Shown: positions 8,184 to 16,935 of the stretch, in pieces
How the letters are laid out: every line of letters begins with the position of its first letter
Position numbering within the stretch: the stretch's first letter is position 1
Origin: Rhizobium sp. CFBP 8762
Lineage (GTDB): Bacteria > Pseudomonadota > Alphaproteobacteria > Rhizobiales > Rhizobiaceae
Assembly: GCF_014841565.1 (NCBI RefSeq)
Contig: NZ_JACYUD010000004.1
Coordinates: 234,659-298,658 of the forward strand
Length of the DNA stretch: 64,000 nucleotides
Reading direction: 5' to 3'
Position numbers and translations under genes: made by a program
The notes under the pieces: model-generated
Told to the model about the DNA's origin: nothing
Databases searched by the model: none
Seen by the model: the letters and a program-made list of their open reading frames with translations, nothing else

Positions 8184-9074
8184 CTACTTGCCGACATAGG
8201 CAGCTAGTTCGTCAGGGGTTCCATTCGGAAAAGCTTCCTTCAAGAATTCTAAGAACGCAGACACGCGCGCGCTCAACAGCCGGCGTGATGGGTAAAGCGC
8301 CCAGAGCGCAACATCGGATTTTTCGATGTCTCCCCAAAATATCAGCGTGCCGTCGGCCAGATCCTGGCTGACCAGTGAGACCGGCAAGCGTGCAACCCCA
8401 ACGCCTGCTCGTACCGCGTCACGCACCATGATCATCGAGGAGAGGGCGAGGATCGGCTCGACGACGACCGTCGCTGGACCGTCTGGTGTCGCAAGCTTCC
8501 AGGCTTGCCGATTACCAGCGCCGCGCACAACGCCCTGTACGGACTCTGCTCCGACCGGCCGGCCAAGCCTGGGGCTTGCGACGACCACAAGACGGTCGCG
8601 CAGGAAGATCCTGCCGACCAGGGCCTCGTCTGGCTCCGGATTGACGCGGATAACCAGATCATAGCCCTCCTCGATCATATCCACCGAGCGGTCTTCCGTG
8701 GTGATCTCCAGCCTGACATCCGGATATTTCAGCGCAAAACCTGCCGCGATCTTGCCCATGGCGGTCTGCGACAGCAGGAGCGGGGCGCTGATCCGCAACC
8801 GTCCGCGCGGCTTCTCCGCGCCGGATGCAATGCTGGCCGCGGTTTCGTCGATCTCCGTCAGAAGAGCGACTGTCCGCTTATGAAGCGCCCGCCCTTCCTC
8901 GGTGAGTTTCAGGTTGCGCGCACCGCGCTCGAACAGTCTGATCTCAAGCGCGGCCTCCAATTCCATGACGCGGCGCGACAAGGTCGCCTTTGGTCTGCCT
9001 GTGGCGCGAGCGGCTTTGCCGAAGCCGCCATGACGGGCAACGAGATTGAAATCGGTGAGTGCGACCAGGTCCAT
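8184..9074 (-). CDS. LysR-family transcriptional regulator
   Basis: A 296-residue LysR regulator of the common enzyme-divergent type. The winged helix contains GGFGKAARATGRPKATLSRR and LFERGARNLKLTEEG. The effector domain begins LRISAPLLLSQTAMG at about residue 92. The start at 9074 (ATG, MDLVALTDF) fits the family; a TTG extension to 9107 is possible. It is divergent from the NmrA-type gene at 9204 and probably controls it, in the usual arrangement where a LysR protein senses an electrophile or quinone. Confidence 0.9.
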   Translation of the reverse strand: MDLVALTDFNLVARHGGFGKAARATGRPKATLSRRVMELEAALEIRLFERGARNLKLTEEGRALHKRTVALLTEIDETAASIASGAEKPRGRLRISAPLLLSQTAMGKIAAGFALKYPDVRLEITTEDRSVDMIEEGYDLVIRVNPEPDEALVGRIFLRDRLVVVASPRLGRPVGAESVQGVVRGAGNRQAWKLATPDGPATVVVEPILALSSMIMVRDAVRAGVGVARLPVSLVSQDLADGTLIFWGDIEKSDVALWALYPSRRLLSARVSAFLEFLKEAFPNGTPDELAAYVGK

Positions 9075-9110
9075 ATATTCGTTCCATTGGTGAGACGGTG
9101 TGTCCAAAAT

Positions 9111-9129
9111 ACTGGTCTATTGGATCAGT
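9111..9129. promoter_or_regulatory. Inverted repeat between divergent LysR and NmrA genes
   Basis: ACTGGTC at 9111-9117 and GATCAGT at 9123-9129 form a dyad matching at six of seven positions, with a five-base spacer. It lies in the 129-base divergent promoter region and is a plausible binding site for the LysR protein encoded next to it. Confidence 0.4.
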
Positions 9130-9203
9130 AGTGAACCGATCATAGTCCGGGTGTCAAGCAAACACATCGGCAAACACCGCCGACCTCACCAGGAGATACC
9201 GCA

Positions 9204-10073
9204 ATGACCATTCTCGTTACCGGCGCAACAGGCAATATCGGCGCTAAGGTTGTCCAGCACCTCGTCGAGCGCGGCGCTGATGTTCGTGCCCTCGTTCGCG
9301 ATCCCTCGAAGGCCAGTTTTGGGGCAGGCGTCGACGTCTTCAAAGGCGACTTTCTCGACGTCGACCTGCTGCGCACCGCCTTCGACGGCGTATCGACCCT
9401 CTTCCTGTTGAATGCCGTCGCACCAGACGAATTCACCCAGGCCCTTATCGCTCTCAATGTCGCCCGCGCCGCAGGCATCGAACGCATCGTCTATCTTTCG
9501 GTCATCCATCCCGACGTCTACGTGAACGTGCCGCACTTCGCGGGCAAGTTCAGCGTCGAGCGGATGATCGAGCAGATGGGGATGCATGCGACCATCCTGC
9601 GCCCGGCTTACTTCATCCAGAATGACCTGATGATCAAGGATACCATCACCGGCTACGGCGTCTACCCCATGCCGATCGGGACCAAGGGTCTCGCCATGAT
9701 CGACGTGCGCGACATCGCCGAGATCGCCGCTCTCGAATTGTTGCGCCGCGAACAGGCCGCACAGCCGCTTCCTCTCGATCGCATCAATCTGGTGGGCCCC
9801 GACACTTTGACGGGAACGGACATCGCCGCCATCTGGTCTGAGGCTCTTGCTCGCCCGATCCAATATGTGGGTAGCGACACGTCGGCCTTCGAACAAAACC
9901 TGCGTCAGTTCATGCCGCCGTGGATGGCCTACGACATGCGCATGATGGGCGAGCGTTTCCTGACAGACGGCATGCTGCCGGAAGGTGGCGATGTCGAGCG
10001 ACTGACGACACTTCTCGGCCGCCCACTCCGCTCCTATCGCGACTTCGCTGCTGAAACCGCTGCCTCTGCCTGA
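9204..10073 (+). CDS. NmrA-like NAD(P)-binding protein
   Basis: A 289-residue atypical short-chain reductase. The nucleotide-binding motif is at the start (LVTGATGNIGAKVVQHLV, GxxGxxG). The region LRPAYFIQNDLM and the central VYLSVIHPDVY match NmrA/quinone-oxidoreductase-like proteins (QOR2 group) that bind NAD(P)H and reduce quinones or azo compounds or act as redox sensors. The ATG at 9204 has AGGAG upstream. It is divergent from a LysR gene and followed after 37 bases by an AtaL-like gene, so the three form one cassette. Confidence 0.85.
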   Translation: MTILVTGATGNIGAKVVQHLVERGADVRALVRDPSKASFGAGVDVFKGDFLDVDLLRTAFDGVSTLFLLNAVAPDEFTQALIALNVARAAGIERIVYLSVIHPDVYVNVPHFAGKFSVERMIEQMGMHATILRPAYFIQNDLMIKDTITGYGVYPMPIGTKGLAMIDVRDIAEIAALELLRREQAAQPLPLDRINLVGPDTLTGTDIAAIWSEALARPIQYVGSDTSAFEQNLRQFMPPWMAYDMRMMGERFLTDGMLPEGGDVERLTTLLGRPLRSYRDFAAETAASA

Positions 10074-10110
10074 GGCAGGCCGTCCTACATCTCAAAGAAG
10101 GACTATTGTC

Positions 10111-10584
10111 ATGATCTATTCAACCGCAACCGTTCCCGTGAACCCTGACGGCGAAACAAAGCTTACCCGAGAGCAAATCTGGAAGGGCCTGGAGATGAAG
10201 GCGCGCGATGCCCGCCTGTTTCTCCCGCCCGGTCTCTGCACCCGCTGCGATGTCGTCGAGGAAAATGCGACGCACTTTGTGCGCGAGGCGACCATTGCCG
10301 GCGCCGACCTGCGCGAAATCATCACGCTGGAGCCGCAGAGCAAGGTTACCTTCTTCCAGGCCACTGGTCCGCGCGAAGGCGCCATTGTCAACGAGTTGTT
10401 CGAGGACGAAAACGGTACCCTCCAACTGAAATTCTACTGCTATATCGGCCTGCGCGGCAAGGAGCCGAATGGCCCTGAGGAGCAGGCGGAGCAGGCACAG
10501 TTCGACAGCGACAAGGGCTACAAGGCCGCATTGCTGTCTACCCTAAAACGTACCCGCGAACTGGTGGCCGAAGGCCGGCTTTGA
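10111..10584 (+). CDS. AtaL-like (DUF1857, SRPBCC fold) protein
   Basis: A 157-residue protein beginning MIYSTATVPVNPDGETKLTR. The block IWKGLEMKARDARLFLPP and the late LQLKFYCYIGL are characteristic of the AtaL-like/DUF1857 family, a START/Bet v1-type hydrophobic-ligand fold mostly found in fungi and some proteobacteria. No enzymatic activity is established for the family as far as I know. AAGGA stands ten bases before the start. It probably shares a transcript with the preceding NmrA-like gene. Confidence 0.75.
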   Translation: MIYSTATVPVNPDGETKLTREQIWKGLEMKARDARLFLPPGLCTRCDVVEENATHFVREATIAGADLREIITLEPQSKVTFFQATGPREGAIVNELFEDENGTLQLKFYCYIGLRGKEPNGPEEQAEQAQFDSDKGYKAALLSTLKRTRELVAEGRL

Positions 10585-10652
10585 TCACGACCGAAAACAA
10601 CTCGGACAGGGCAGCCTTTGAAAGGTGCCCTGTCGCTCGACGGGATGAATCG

Positions 10653-11309
10653 ATGGCCATCTCCGTCACAGCAACAACCTTCACTGTCACGCCGAAAATT
10701 CTGGTCCTTGGCGCGACCGGTCCAACGGGCTGCCATATCGTGAACCAGGCCGTAAGCCGTGGCTATGACGTCACCGTGCTGGCGCGCTCACCGGAAAAAG
10801 CCTGATCTCAAAAGCGCAAAGCTTGTCGTCGGCGATGCCCGCGACGAGAAAACGCTGCTTCAGGCCATCAAGGGGCGTGTTGCCGTCGTCAGCGCACCTG
10901 GAACGCCTGCCAGTCATTCCGCGAGCTCACCTTCTTTCGATCGTTACGCGCTCCCTATCACCGCAATGAAGGCGGAAAAGGTTACGCGCCTGATCGCCTT
11001 TACCGGGATTGGCGCCGGTGATGGCTCCGGGCACGGCGGTTTTCTGTTTGACAGGCTGATTTATCCGCTGATCCTGCGCAATGTCTACGCAGACAAAACC
11101 GCCATGAAGCCATTATCCGGGCCAGCGAGCTCGACTGCACAATCGTCCGTCCTTCGGTCCTGAACAACAAATCAGGGGCTGGCAGGATCCGCACTCTGAC
11201 CGATCTCTCCGAATTCTACGGCGGGACGATATCACGGTAGGACGTGGCAAAGTTCGTTCTCGATCAGATCAGCAGCGGCACCTGGCAATATCAGTCGCCA
11301 TTGATTAGT
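10653..11309 (+). pseudogene. Broken NAD(P)-binding (NmrA/SDR-type) oxidoreductase
   Basis: The ATG at 10653 opens a Rossmann domain (ILVLGATGPTGCHIV, then VTVLARSPEK) that stops at about 10803. A frame change continues it as KSAKLVVGDARDEKTLLQA up to IYPLILRNVYADK. A second change near 11100 continues as ASELDCTIVRPSVLN, and the last stretch (ISR-stop-DVAKFVLDQI) has an in-frame TAG near 11238. Two frameshifts plus a nonsense codon show a dead gene, not a single sequencing error. It follows the AtaL-like gene and looks like a paralogue of the intact NmrA protein upstream. Confidence 0.75.
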
Positions 11310-11528
11310 GGTGACCGGATTTACTGCGTCTGCGCGAAGAGCCCATTGGCACCCGTCCGGCAAGCAGTCTGCAGTACCGCTGTCGTTGCAACCTAAAGGT
11401 TGTCGGGCGCATGCGTGCAATTGCCTCTGATGCAGCATATCATCACGGGGAGCCGCGCGAGAGGTCTTCAGGAACTACATGCCGCCGGTTCGAATTGGCT
11501 CCAGGCGGACGGCAATCAGCCACCACCT

Positions 11529-12443
11529 CTAAGTCCCGAGGTGACCCCGCCGGCCTTCCTCGGCAAGTGCTTCCACGACATGGCGGACCCGCGGTAGCAA
11601 ATGCCGGGTTGCGGGCCATACCGCCGAAATATCGATTTTCGCCCCAGTGAACTGCTGCAAGACGGGTGTGAGGCGACCGGACTTGATATGCTCTACAAGA
11701 AGCGAGCTCGGCATTTGAGCCAGCCCAAGGCCTGCCACGGCCGCGTCGACGATCGCAGCGCCATCGCCAATCTCGTGGCTTGCTGGAGGCGTCACACGGA
11801 AGATCGAGCCATCTCCCGCCTTGATCCGCCAAGTCGTGGGAATATCCCGCCGAAACCCTACGATGCACTCATGTTTCTGAATGTCCTCGACCGTATCGGG
11901 TGCGCCCCTTTGGCTGATGTAATCCGGTGATGCGACAATCAATGCACGCTGCTCTGCGAGCTTCCTTGTAATGAGACCACTGGTGTCTTTCGTTTCGCCG
12001 AAACGGATAGCCAGATCGACGTTTTCTTCGACGGGGTCGATGATACGGTCGGTGAGTGACAGGGAGAGGCTAAGGCCAGGGTTCTGTCTCGCGATTCTTG
12101 CCAGAACAGGCAAAAGGATCTGGCGTCCCCAGGCAGCAGGCGCATCAATTCGCAGCCGACCGGCAATCTGCTGGTTCTTTGCCAGGAGCGCAGTCTCGGC
12201 GCTGCTGATCTCCTCAAGCGCATGCCGGCAGCTCGCAAGATACGCCTCGCCATCAGGCGTCAGGGTCAGTTTGCGGGTTGAGCGGTGGAGCAGTTTGGTG
12301 CCTAACCGCTCTTCGAGCCGGGCCACGCTTTTTCCTACGGCAGATTTTGTGATGCCGAGCTGATCGGCGGCTGCCGTGAAGCTCAAAAATTTGGCTGCCT
12401 GAACAAATGTGATGATGCCGTCGAGCTGTGCGGGTTGGGTCAT
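11529..12443 (-). CDS. LysR-family transcriptional regulator
   Basis: A 304-residue LysR regulator. The HTH region shows LSFTAAADQLGITKSAVGKSV and LHRSTRKLTLTPDGEAYL; the effector domain starts near RLRIDAPAAWGRQILLP (about residue 93). The ATG at 12443 gives the normal family start. It is divergent from the secreted alpha/beta hydrolase at 12573, which is its probable target. The C-terminal end reaches into a region with remnants of an NAD-binding pseudogene. Confidence 0.9.
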   Translation of the reverse strand: MTQPAQLDGIITFVQAAKFLSFTAAADQLGITKSAVGKSVARLEERLGTKLLHRSTRKLTLTPDGEAYLASCRHALEEISSAETALLAKNQQIAGRLRIDAPAAWGRQILLPVLARIARQNPGLSLSLSLTDRIIDPVEENVDLAIRFGETKDTSGLITRKLAEQRALIVASPDYISQRGAPDTVEDIQKHECIVGFRRDIPTTWRIKAGDGSIFRVTPPASHEIGDGAAIVDAAVAGLGLAQMPSSLLVEHIKSGRLTPVLQQFTGAKIDISAVWPATRHLLPRVRHVVEALAEEGRRGHLGT

Positions 12444-12572
12444 TGTAGCACCTAGCTCTACTCTTCGTAGATTTCCGACCGTTTATTCGGCTCTAGAACT
12501 ACACTATCAGAAGCTCATCGACAACCAAGTTAGATTGATACGAACACGCGTTCGGGTTGGGGAAGCCACGTC

Positions 12573-13571
12573 ATGATCAATATCCTCCGCCGGGTCTCCT
12601 GCATCACTGCAAGCCTACTCTTGTCAACCACTATCGCAATTGCTGCGCCAGCGGTCGAAGTTCTCGGCAAGGATTTCCAGTTTCCAAATGTGGTCGAAGG
12701 CCTGCCTGCCCGATTGTCCGACTTTACAGATCTGCAGATCAATAGTTTCGAAACCACAGACGGGGTGAAACTCTCCTATTGGGAGGCCGGCCAAGGGAAG
12801 CCGCTGATTTTTGTGCCCGGTTGGTCAGCCAATGGAGCGGAATATATCAACGTCATGTTCCTGTTGGCGAAAAGGTACCACGTCTATGTGATAGACCCCC
12901 GTAATCAGGGTCTCTCGCAGCAGGTCGAGTTTGGATCGCGGATCGCCCGGTTTGGCGCTGATCTCAAAGAATTCATCGACCATGTCGGCGCAGACAAAGT
13001 CGATATCTACGGCTGGTCAATGGGGGCTGCTGTCGTCTGGAGCTACATTGGCCTGTTTGGCACGGACAAGATCCGCAAGGCGGCATTCATCGATGAACCC
13101 GTGTCTATTTATACGCACGCTGACTGGTCGGAGCGCGAGCGTCTTGACGCGGGTGGCATGACGACGTCGCCTGAACGGATGATCGCCGCCTTCGGCGGAG
13201 CACCGACGAACGATCAGATCGTCGATATGAATGCCATGCGCCGATATATGGAAAGTGGCTCGAAACTGTTCCAGAACTCTGAAGCTTTTGCTCGTGAGTC
13301 CATCAAGAGCGATCCGAAGTTTATGAGCCTTGTGCTCTTCGACCATGCGGTCAACGATTGGCGTGATGTCATCCGGCACAAGATCAATGTTCCGACTGCC
13401 ATCTTCACCGGTGAAAATAGCAATAACGTCCCTAGCCAGAAATGGATGAACTCTGTCATCCCCGGTTCGGAACTGCATATCTACACCGCCCAGGAGCAGG
13501 GTGATCATTTTCTCGCCCTCAAAAACCCCATAAAATTCACCGCCGATCTGACGAGGTTCCTCGATCGCTGA
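12573..13571 (+). CDS. Exported alpha/beta-hydrolase
   Basis: A 332-residue hydrolase with a Sec-type signal peptide (MINILRRVSCITASLLLS, cleavage near AIA at residue 25). The hydrolase core has the oxyanion-loop motif PGWSANG, the nucleophile elbow GWSMG (Ser at about 149), a probable acid residue near TGENSNNVP and the catalytic His in EQGDHFLAL (about 310). It should act in the periplasm. The substrate is unknown; the divergent LysR gene and the tautomerase 86 bases downstream suggest a small ester or lactone pathway. Confidence 0.85.
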   Translation: MINILRRVSCITASLLLSTTIAIAAPAVEVLGKDFQFPNVVEGLPARLSDFTDLQINSFETTDGVKLSYWEAGQGKPLIFVPGWSANGAEYINVMFLLAKRYHVYVIDPRNQGLSQQVEFGSRIARFGADLKEFIDHVGADKVDIYGWSMGAAVVWSYIGLFGTDKIRKAAFIDEPVSIYTHADWSERERLDAGGMTTSPERMIAAFGGAPTNDQIVDMNAMRRYMESGSKLFQNSEAFARESIKSDPKFMSLVLFDHAVNDWRDVIRHKINVPTAIFTGENSNNVPSQKWMNSVIPGSELHIYTAQEQGDHFLALKNPIKFTADLTRFLDR

Positions 13572-13657
13572 GATGGGTAAGGGGCGCGAACTACAGCCCG
13601 GGCATTGCTCGGATTTATCAACAGCGGCCATTCGGCTGCAATCAAAGGAGACTACAC

Positions 13658-13855
13658 ATGCCCGTCGTACGCGTAAGCTGGTTCAGCGGTAAGGATGCCA
13701 AGGCGAAGAAGGCCGTCGCTGCCGAAATCACCGAGAGCATCGTCAAAAACACCGGCACGTATCCGAACTACATCTACGTGATCTTCGAAGACGTTGCCCC
13801 GTCGGATTGGGCAGGCGCCGGCAAGATTTTTGATGAAGAGGTCGAACCGTCCTGA
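13658..13855 (+). CDS. 4-oxalocrotonate tautomerase-like protein
   Basis: A 65-residue tautomerase-superfamily protein. After removal of Met the N-terminal Pro (sequence MPVVRVSW) is the catalytic base of the family. The rest (ITESIVKNTGTYPNYIYVIFEDV) fits the beta-alpha-beta unit of 4-OT. AAAGGAG precedes the start by eight bases. The family interconverts enol and keto acids and may dehalogenate; the substrate here is unknown. Confidence 0.85.
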   Translation: MPVVRVSWFSGKDAKAKKAVAAEITESIVKNTGTYPNYIYVIFEDVAPSDWAGAGKIFDEEVEPS

Positions 13856-14222
13856 ATTGCGGCTCACTGCGGAGAAAGGAAGCTTATTCTGCGAAAAACA
13901 GGCGTTCATAGCGCGCAAAGCCGTCCCACGGGAATGCTCTTCATAGAGCACGACCATGATGTCGACTGACAAACCTTGGATTATGGCGGGCCGCTAAGCC
14001 CGCCACATCAGACTATTTCAGAAAACAGATAACGTAATTGATGAAATCTCGAGGCCCAAACACAGCGTCAGTTCCTCGTTATCCGCTTTTGTCAAAATAA
14101 TTTCGAAAAAGCAGACGGTTAATTCAATTCGTTCAAGATTCCGAGGGCTCGAGTCCATCGAGGCGACAGTTTGACAGCCTCCTCACGCTCAGCTTGACCA
14201 TGAACAAGGCTACGTGCCGTGA
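13856..14222. other. Intergenic, one stem-loop, no gene
   Basis: The only clear structure is a perfect seven-base stem at 13985-14004 (GGCGGGC, loop CGCTAA, GCCCGCC) without a T tract, which could be a weak terminator for the tautomerase transcript. No convincing open frame is seen up to the first decayed gene at 14223. Confidence 0.4.
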
Positions 14223-14618
14223 CTACAATCTGGCAGGCGCCTCGACATCTGAGTATGCCTGAACCACGTCAGGGAGCCCTGTGCCTTTGATTTCAATAGC
14301 AGCTACTGACTGGTTCAACTCTGAAATTTCGGTAGGGGTGAACGAAAGGGCAGACGCTCCAATGTTCTCAAGCATGTGAGACATCTGCGTGGTGCCAGGG
14401 ATCGGAACGATAAACGGTTTCTGAGCAAGGAGCTAAGCAAGGGCGATCTGACCAAGACGTGCCTGCTTGCGATCTGCCCAGGTCTTCAACAGTTCCACAA
14501 GCGCCAGATTGTGCGAAAGATTTTCCGGCGCAAAGCGGCCTTCTATGGCCCGGATATCTCCGGGGGCAAATCGTGTCCGCGCATCGATCGCGCCGGTTAG
14601 AAAACCCACACCGAGAGG
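14223..14618 (-). pseudogene. C-terminal fragment of an aldo/keto reductase
   Basis: Minus-strand sequence from about 14618 reads WSPLGVGFLTGAID, then NLALVELLKTWADRKQ and GQIALA, followed by a TAG at 14433-14435 where the family has Trp, then in the same frame LLAQKPFIVPIPGTTQM and a normal ending EAPARL before the stop at 14223. This is the last 130 or so residues of a roughly 330-residue aldo/keto reductase. It lacks the NADPH-binding start of the barrel and carries a nonsense mutation, so it is a relic. At its 5' end it is joined to an unrelated alpha/beta-hydrolase fragment. Confidence 0.75.
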
Positions 14619-14625
14619 GCTCCAA

Positions 14626-15018
14626 CAAGCCCGTGTTCTCTTTGCTTGGTTTGTCACGCTTGTCGGCCTCCGAATAGATGTCATAAAATACCTGTCGGCC
14701 TGCCGCAACGCCGTCAATATCCGGTTCAGTCCGCCGAGCACCGTCCCGGTGTCGACGGCGCTGTGATAAGGCAGGCTGCCGATGCGGCTCAGTTCCGTGC
14801 TCTCGTCATAGAGTCGATCGTCCCAGGGCAGCAGCAGACGTGCGTAACCCACAAAAGCCGGATGGCCGAGGATGTCTGCGATCGTGCTCTTCGCCAATAC
14901 TTGCCACCGCTCAGTGTTTTCAGCGTGCTCGGACTACGGCATTGTGGTTTCGGTCCGCCCCGCAGCGGGATCGAACAGGAAAGGCAATGAAGCCAGAAGG
15001 ACGGTTTTGAAGCTGTTC
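14626..15018 (-). pseudogene. N-terminal fragment of an exported alpha/beta-hydrolase-like protein
   Basis: From a TTG near 15018 the minus strand encodes a signal-peptide-like start (SFKTVLLASLPFLF), meets an in-frame TAG near 14940, then continues LGHPAFVGYARLLLPWDD and SLPYHSAVDTGTVLGGLNR. A frame change near 14695 restores GRQVFYDIYSEADKR before the sequence joins the aldo/keto reductase fragment. The motif order is that of secreted acetyl-esterase-like hydrolases, with the catalytic half missing. Nonsense mutation, frameshift and truncation all point to decay. Confidence 0.6.
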
Positions 15019-15059
15019 AACGATGGGCTCCTTTCTCAGGACGCCGACTTCCATGTCGA

Positions 15060-15421
15060 TCATTGCTGTGCGGCCTTCTTCCTGATGTGTCGGATTGCAT
15101 CGTTGAACCCCTTTGGTGTGCCGCTGGAACCGGCCAGCTTGCCAACCTTGACTTCGTCGATACGCTTGCCGACGACGACCTTCGGCCCTTTTCCGACAGC
15201 CCCTACATCAATGACAAGCGGCCTGCGCGTCGTGATCGAATTGTCTTGCCGCTGCACGTCCCCGACACCAGACCGGACGCTGCGCCACCGTCGCCGCGAT
15301 TGTCGTCGTCAGGTGTCAACCTGTAGTCAAAGTTATATCCAAGGAGCTCGAGATCACGGCCCACAAGCGGATCGACTGCACCGTTGGTCGCGCCATAAAG
15401 TCGGTCGTAGAGCTCGAACAT
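15060..15421 (-). pseudogene. Fragment of FAD:protein FMN transferase (ApbE-like) joined to an unidentified tail
   Basis: Minus-strand sequence starting at 15421 reads MFELYDRLYGATNGAVDPLV, then GRDLELLGYNFDYRLTP. After a frame change it continues as SITTRRPLVIDVGAVGKG, which is the conserved ApbE region. At that point the match stops and a different basic sequence follows (VVVGKRIDEVKVGKLAG to IRHIRKKAAQQ, stop at 15060) that I do not recognise. ApbE transfers FMN to flavoproteins in the periplasm; this copy lacks both ends and cannot be functional. Confidence 0.6.
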
Positions 15422-15424
15422 TGG

Positions 15425-15624
15425 GACTGCAGACGACGGGTCTCTATGCGAAGCGTCTCGCGGAGGAGGGCTTTATCACCATCACCGCTGACGCGGCCTA
15501 TCAGGGCGGGAGCGGCGGCGAGCCACGGAGCACCGACAAGCCGCAACACCGTGTCGAAGATATCCACAGCATGGCTGATTTCATCTGCCCCTTTCCGGGG
15601 GTCGATACGGCACGTCTTTTCTAA
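15425..15624 (+). pseudogene. Fragment of an alpha/beta-hydrolase (dienelactone-hydrolase-like)
   Basis: The plus strand encodes TTGLYAKRLAEEGFITITAD, AAYQGGSGGEPRSTDKPQH and VEDIHSMADFICPFPGVDTARL before a stop at about 15624. This is the first third of an alpha/beta hydrolase of the type with an N-terminal Tat or Sec signal. The start codon side and the Ser-nucleophile half are both absent. It lies opposite in strand to the ApbE fragment and abuts it, so rearrangement has joined pieces from separate genes. Confidence 0.6.
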
Positions 15625-15749
15625 TATGCAAGGATTATAAAGTCAACTATTTATAACGGGTGATTTTTTATACTTGAGGTGTAAGCTACGCATTTTGATA
15701 AGCACCGTGTTGGGTTGCGGTATCACGCGATCTGTTTTGTCCAGTTCAC

Positions 15750-15990
15750 TGCTCAAGATAATTCGCTGGAAGGTTTTGATGATGACGAGCTCGAGCAGCG
15801 ACATTCGAAGTTGGGTTACGAGGCGATTAAGGAGGGGTTCTCGACCCGTGAGGCGGCACGGCGCTTGCGCATTGGGATCTGAACGGTGGGGACCTTGTAT
15901 CGCCGCTCTCGCGACCGGCGAGATGGAAGCGCGCAAGCAGGCAGTCGCGCTCGAAGCTACGCGCGAGGCCATAATTATGGCCCTTATAGA
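15750..15990 (+). pseudogene. Remnant with a helix-turn-helix-like segment
   Basis: The plus strand shows EGFDDDELEQRHSKLGYEA followed by IKEGFSTREAARRLRIGI, which has the spacing of a helix-turn-helix as in resolvase C-termini or small regulators, then a stop at about 15880. In a neighbouring frame ATGEMEARKQAVALEATREA continues a charged helix. No complete reading frame or known family could be built. It belongs to the cluster of gene debris between 14.2 and 16.2 kb. Confidence 0.3.
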
Positions 15991-16041
15991 GGAGGTGCCC
16001 TGCATCTCGCTTGCTGAGATCGGCGAACGCGGAATATCGAG

Positions 16042-16190
16042 GCCAAGCTCATCGACCTGCCTGCGTTCGGCCAGCCATTCATCGCAAACCCGGACCTTGT
16101 GGATCGATATTGGGACGACATCGTCGCAGCAAAGCCTGATCGCGACACGGTTTATGGCGACTACAGCAAGGCTACACGGATTATCCCTCG
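16042..16190 (+). pseudogene. C-terminal fragment of an Old Yellow Enzyme-type NADH:flavin oxidoreductase
   Basis: The segment reads AKLIDLPAFGQPFIANPDLV, then DRDTVYGDYSK, and after a one-base shift KGYTDYPSR. This is the conserved end of OYE-family flavin reductases, where FGxPFIANPDL holds the FMN phosphate. Only about 50 of some 370 residues remain. Confidence 0.65.
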
Positions 16191-16935
16191 CGCCGTGCTT
16201 GATGCTAGCGGCCATGAACGCAAGCATTCAGCTCGCGTTTAACTTCAAAAAAGACAGATAGACCCTCGAACGAATATCTCGCACCAGAAAATAGAACGCT
16301 AGGTTTAATGTCGGCTCTCGCTACACCTATCGAAGACACAGGTAAAACACGGCAATCAGTGATAAGCTGACCCCGGTATCATCGCGATCAACGTGCTGTT
16401 TGCTGCGACCTTCACCGTGATCCATAACGATATGTTAATGGGCGTGGCCTTGCCGACCGCGTACCCCGGTAGTTAGGACCCAGCAAAGACGTTATCGACG
16501 AGCGCGAGCAGATGTTCGCGGAGGATCAATGCGCGAACTGATCCGGCAGTATACCATGAGCTCCAAATTTCAAATTAGCTAATTGCCGGATGGCTTCCAG
16601 CTTGGAGTGCGACCTTTAATAATTGATCATTCCTATGCTTCAAAGCAGGTGCCATGTATCCTAGGTAATGTTCACTGAAATAGACAGGGTTCCCTGCTGT
16701 CTGAATTTTGAACAATTGCGAAGGCCATTGGTAGCCCTCTCGGCCTACAGGCCGCCGCCGTTTTATTGCGGTTATCACGTTAAACGTAAAAATTCGCGAA
16801 GCCCCGAAAGTCAGCATCCGGTGCTGGAGGGACAAGAGCATCGCGTACTCATGGTCAGGCGAGCGGGAACTGACGGGATGACTGCCCTTCATGACTTGAG
16901 TCAGCCTCACGCTGGCTGGGCGTCACAACGACATG
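16191..16935. other. No recognisable gene; probably further gene debris
   Basis: Short open frames exist on both strands, for example a 111-codon minus frame at 16575-16910, but none has a ribosome binding site or family motif that I recognise. The base composition is lower in GC than the neighbouring genes. No intact mobile element was found. Confidence 0.4.

Noticed and set aside
13985-14004. Perfect GC stem-loop as an intrinsic terminator
   Set aside because: No T tract follows it on either strand; recorded in the gap note only.
15674-16261. A long plus-strand frame that looked like a transposase
   Set aside because: The frame crosses several unrelated fragments (HTH-like remnant and OYE end read in wrong frames) and has no DDE or HTH transposase signature.
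16575-16910. A 111-codon minus-strand frame
   Set aside because: No recognisable motif, no good start signal and it lies in a decayed region; kept only as part of the gap description.
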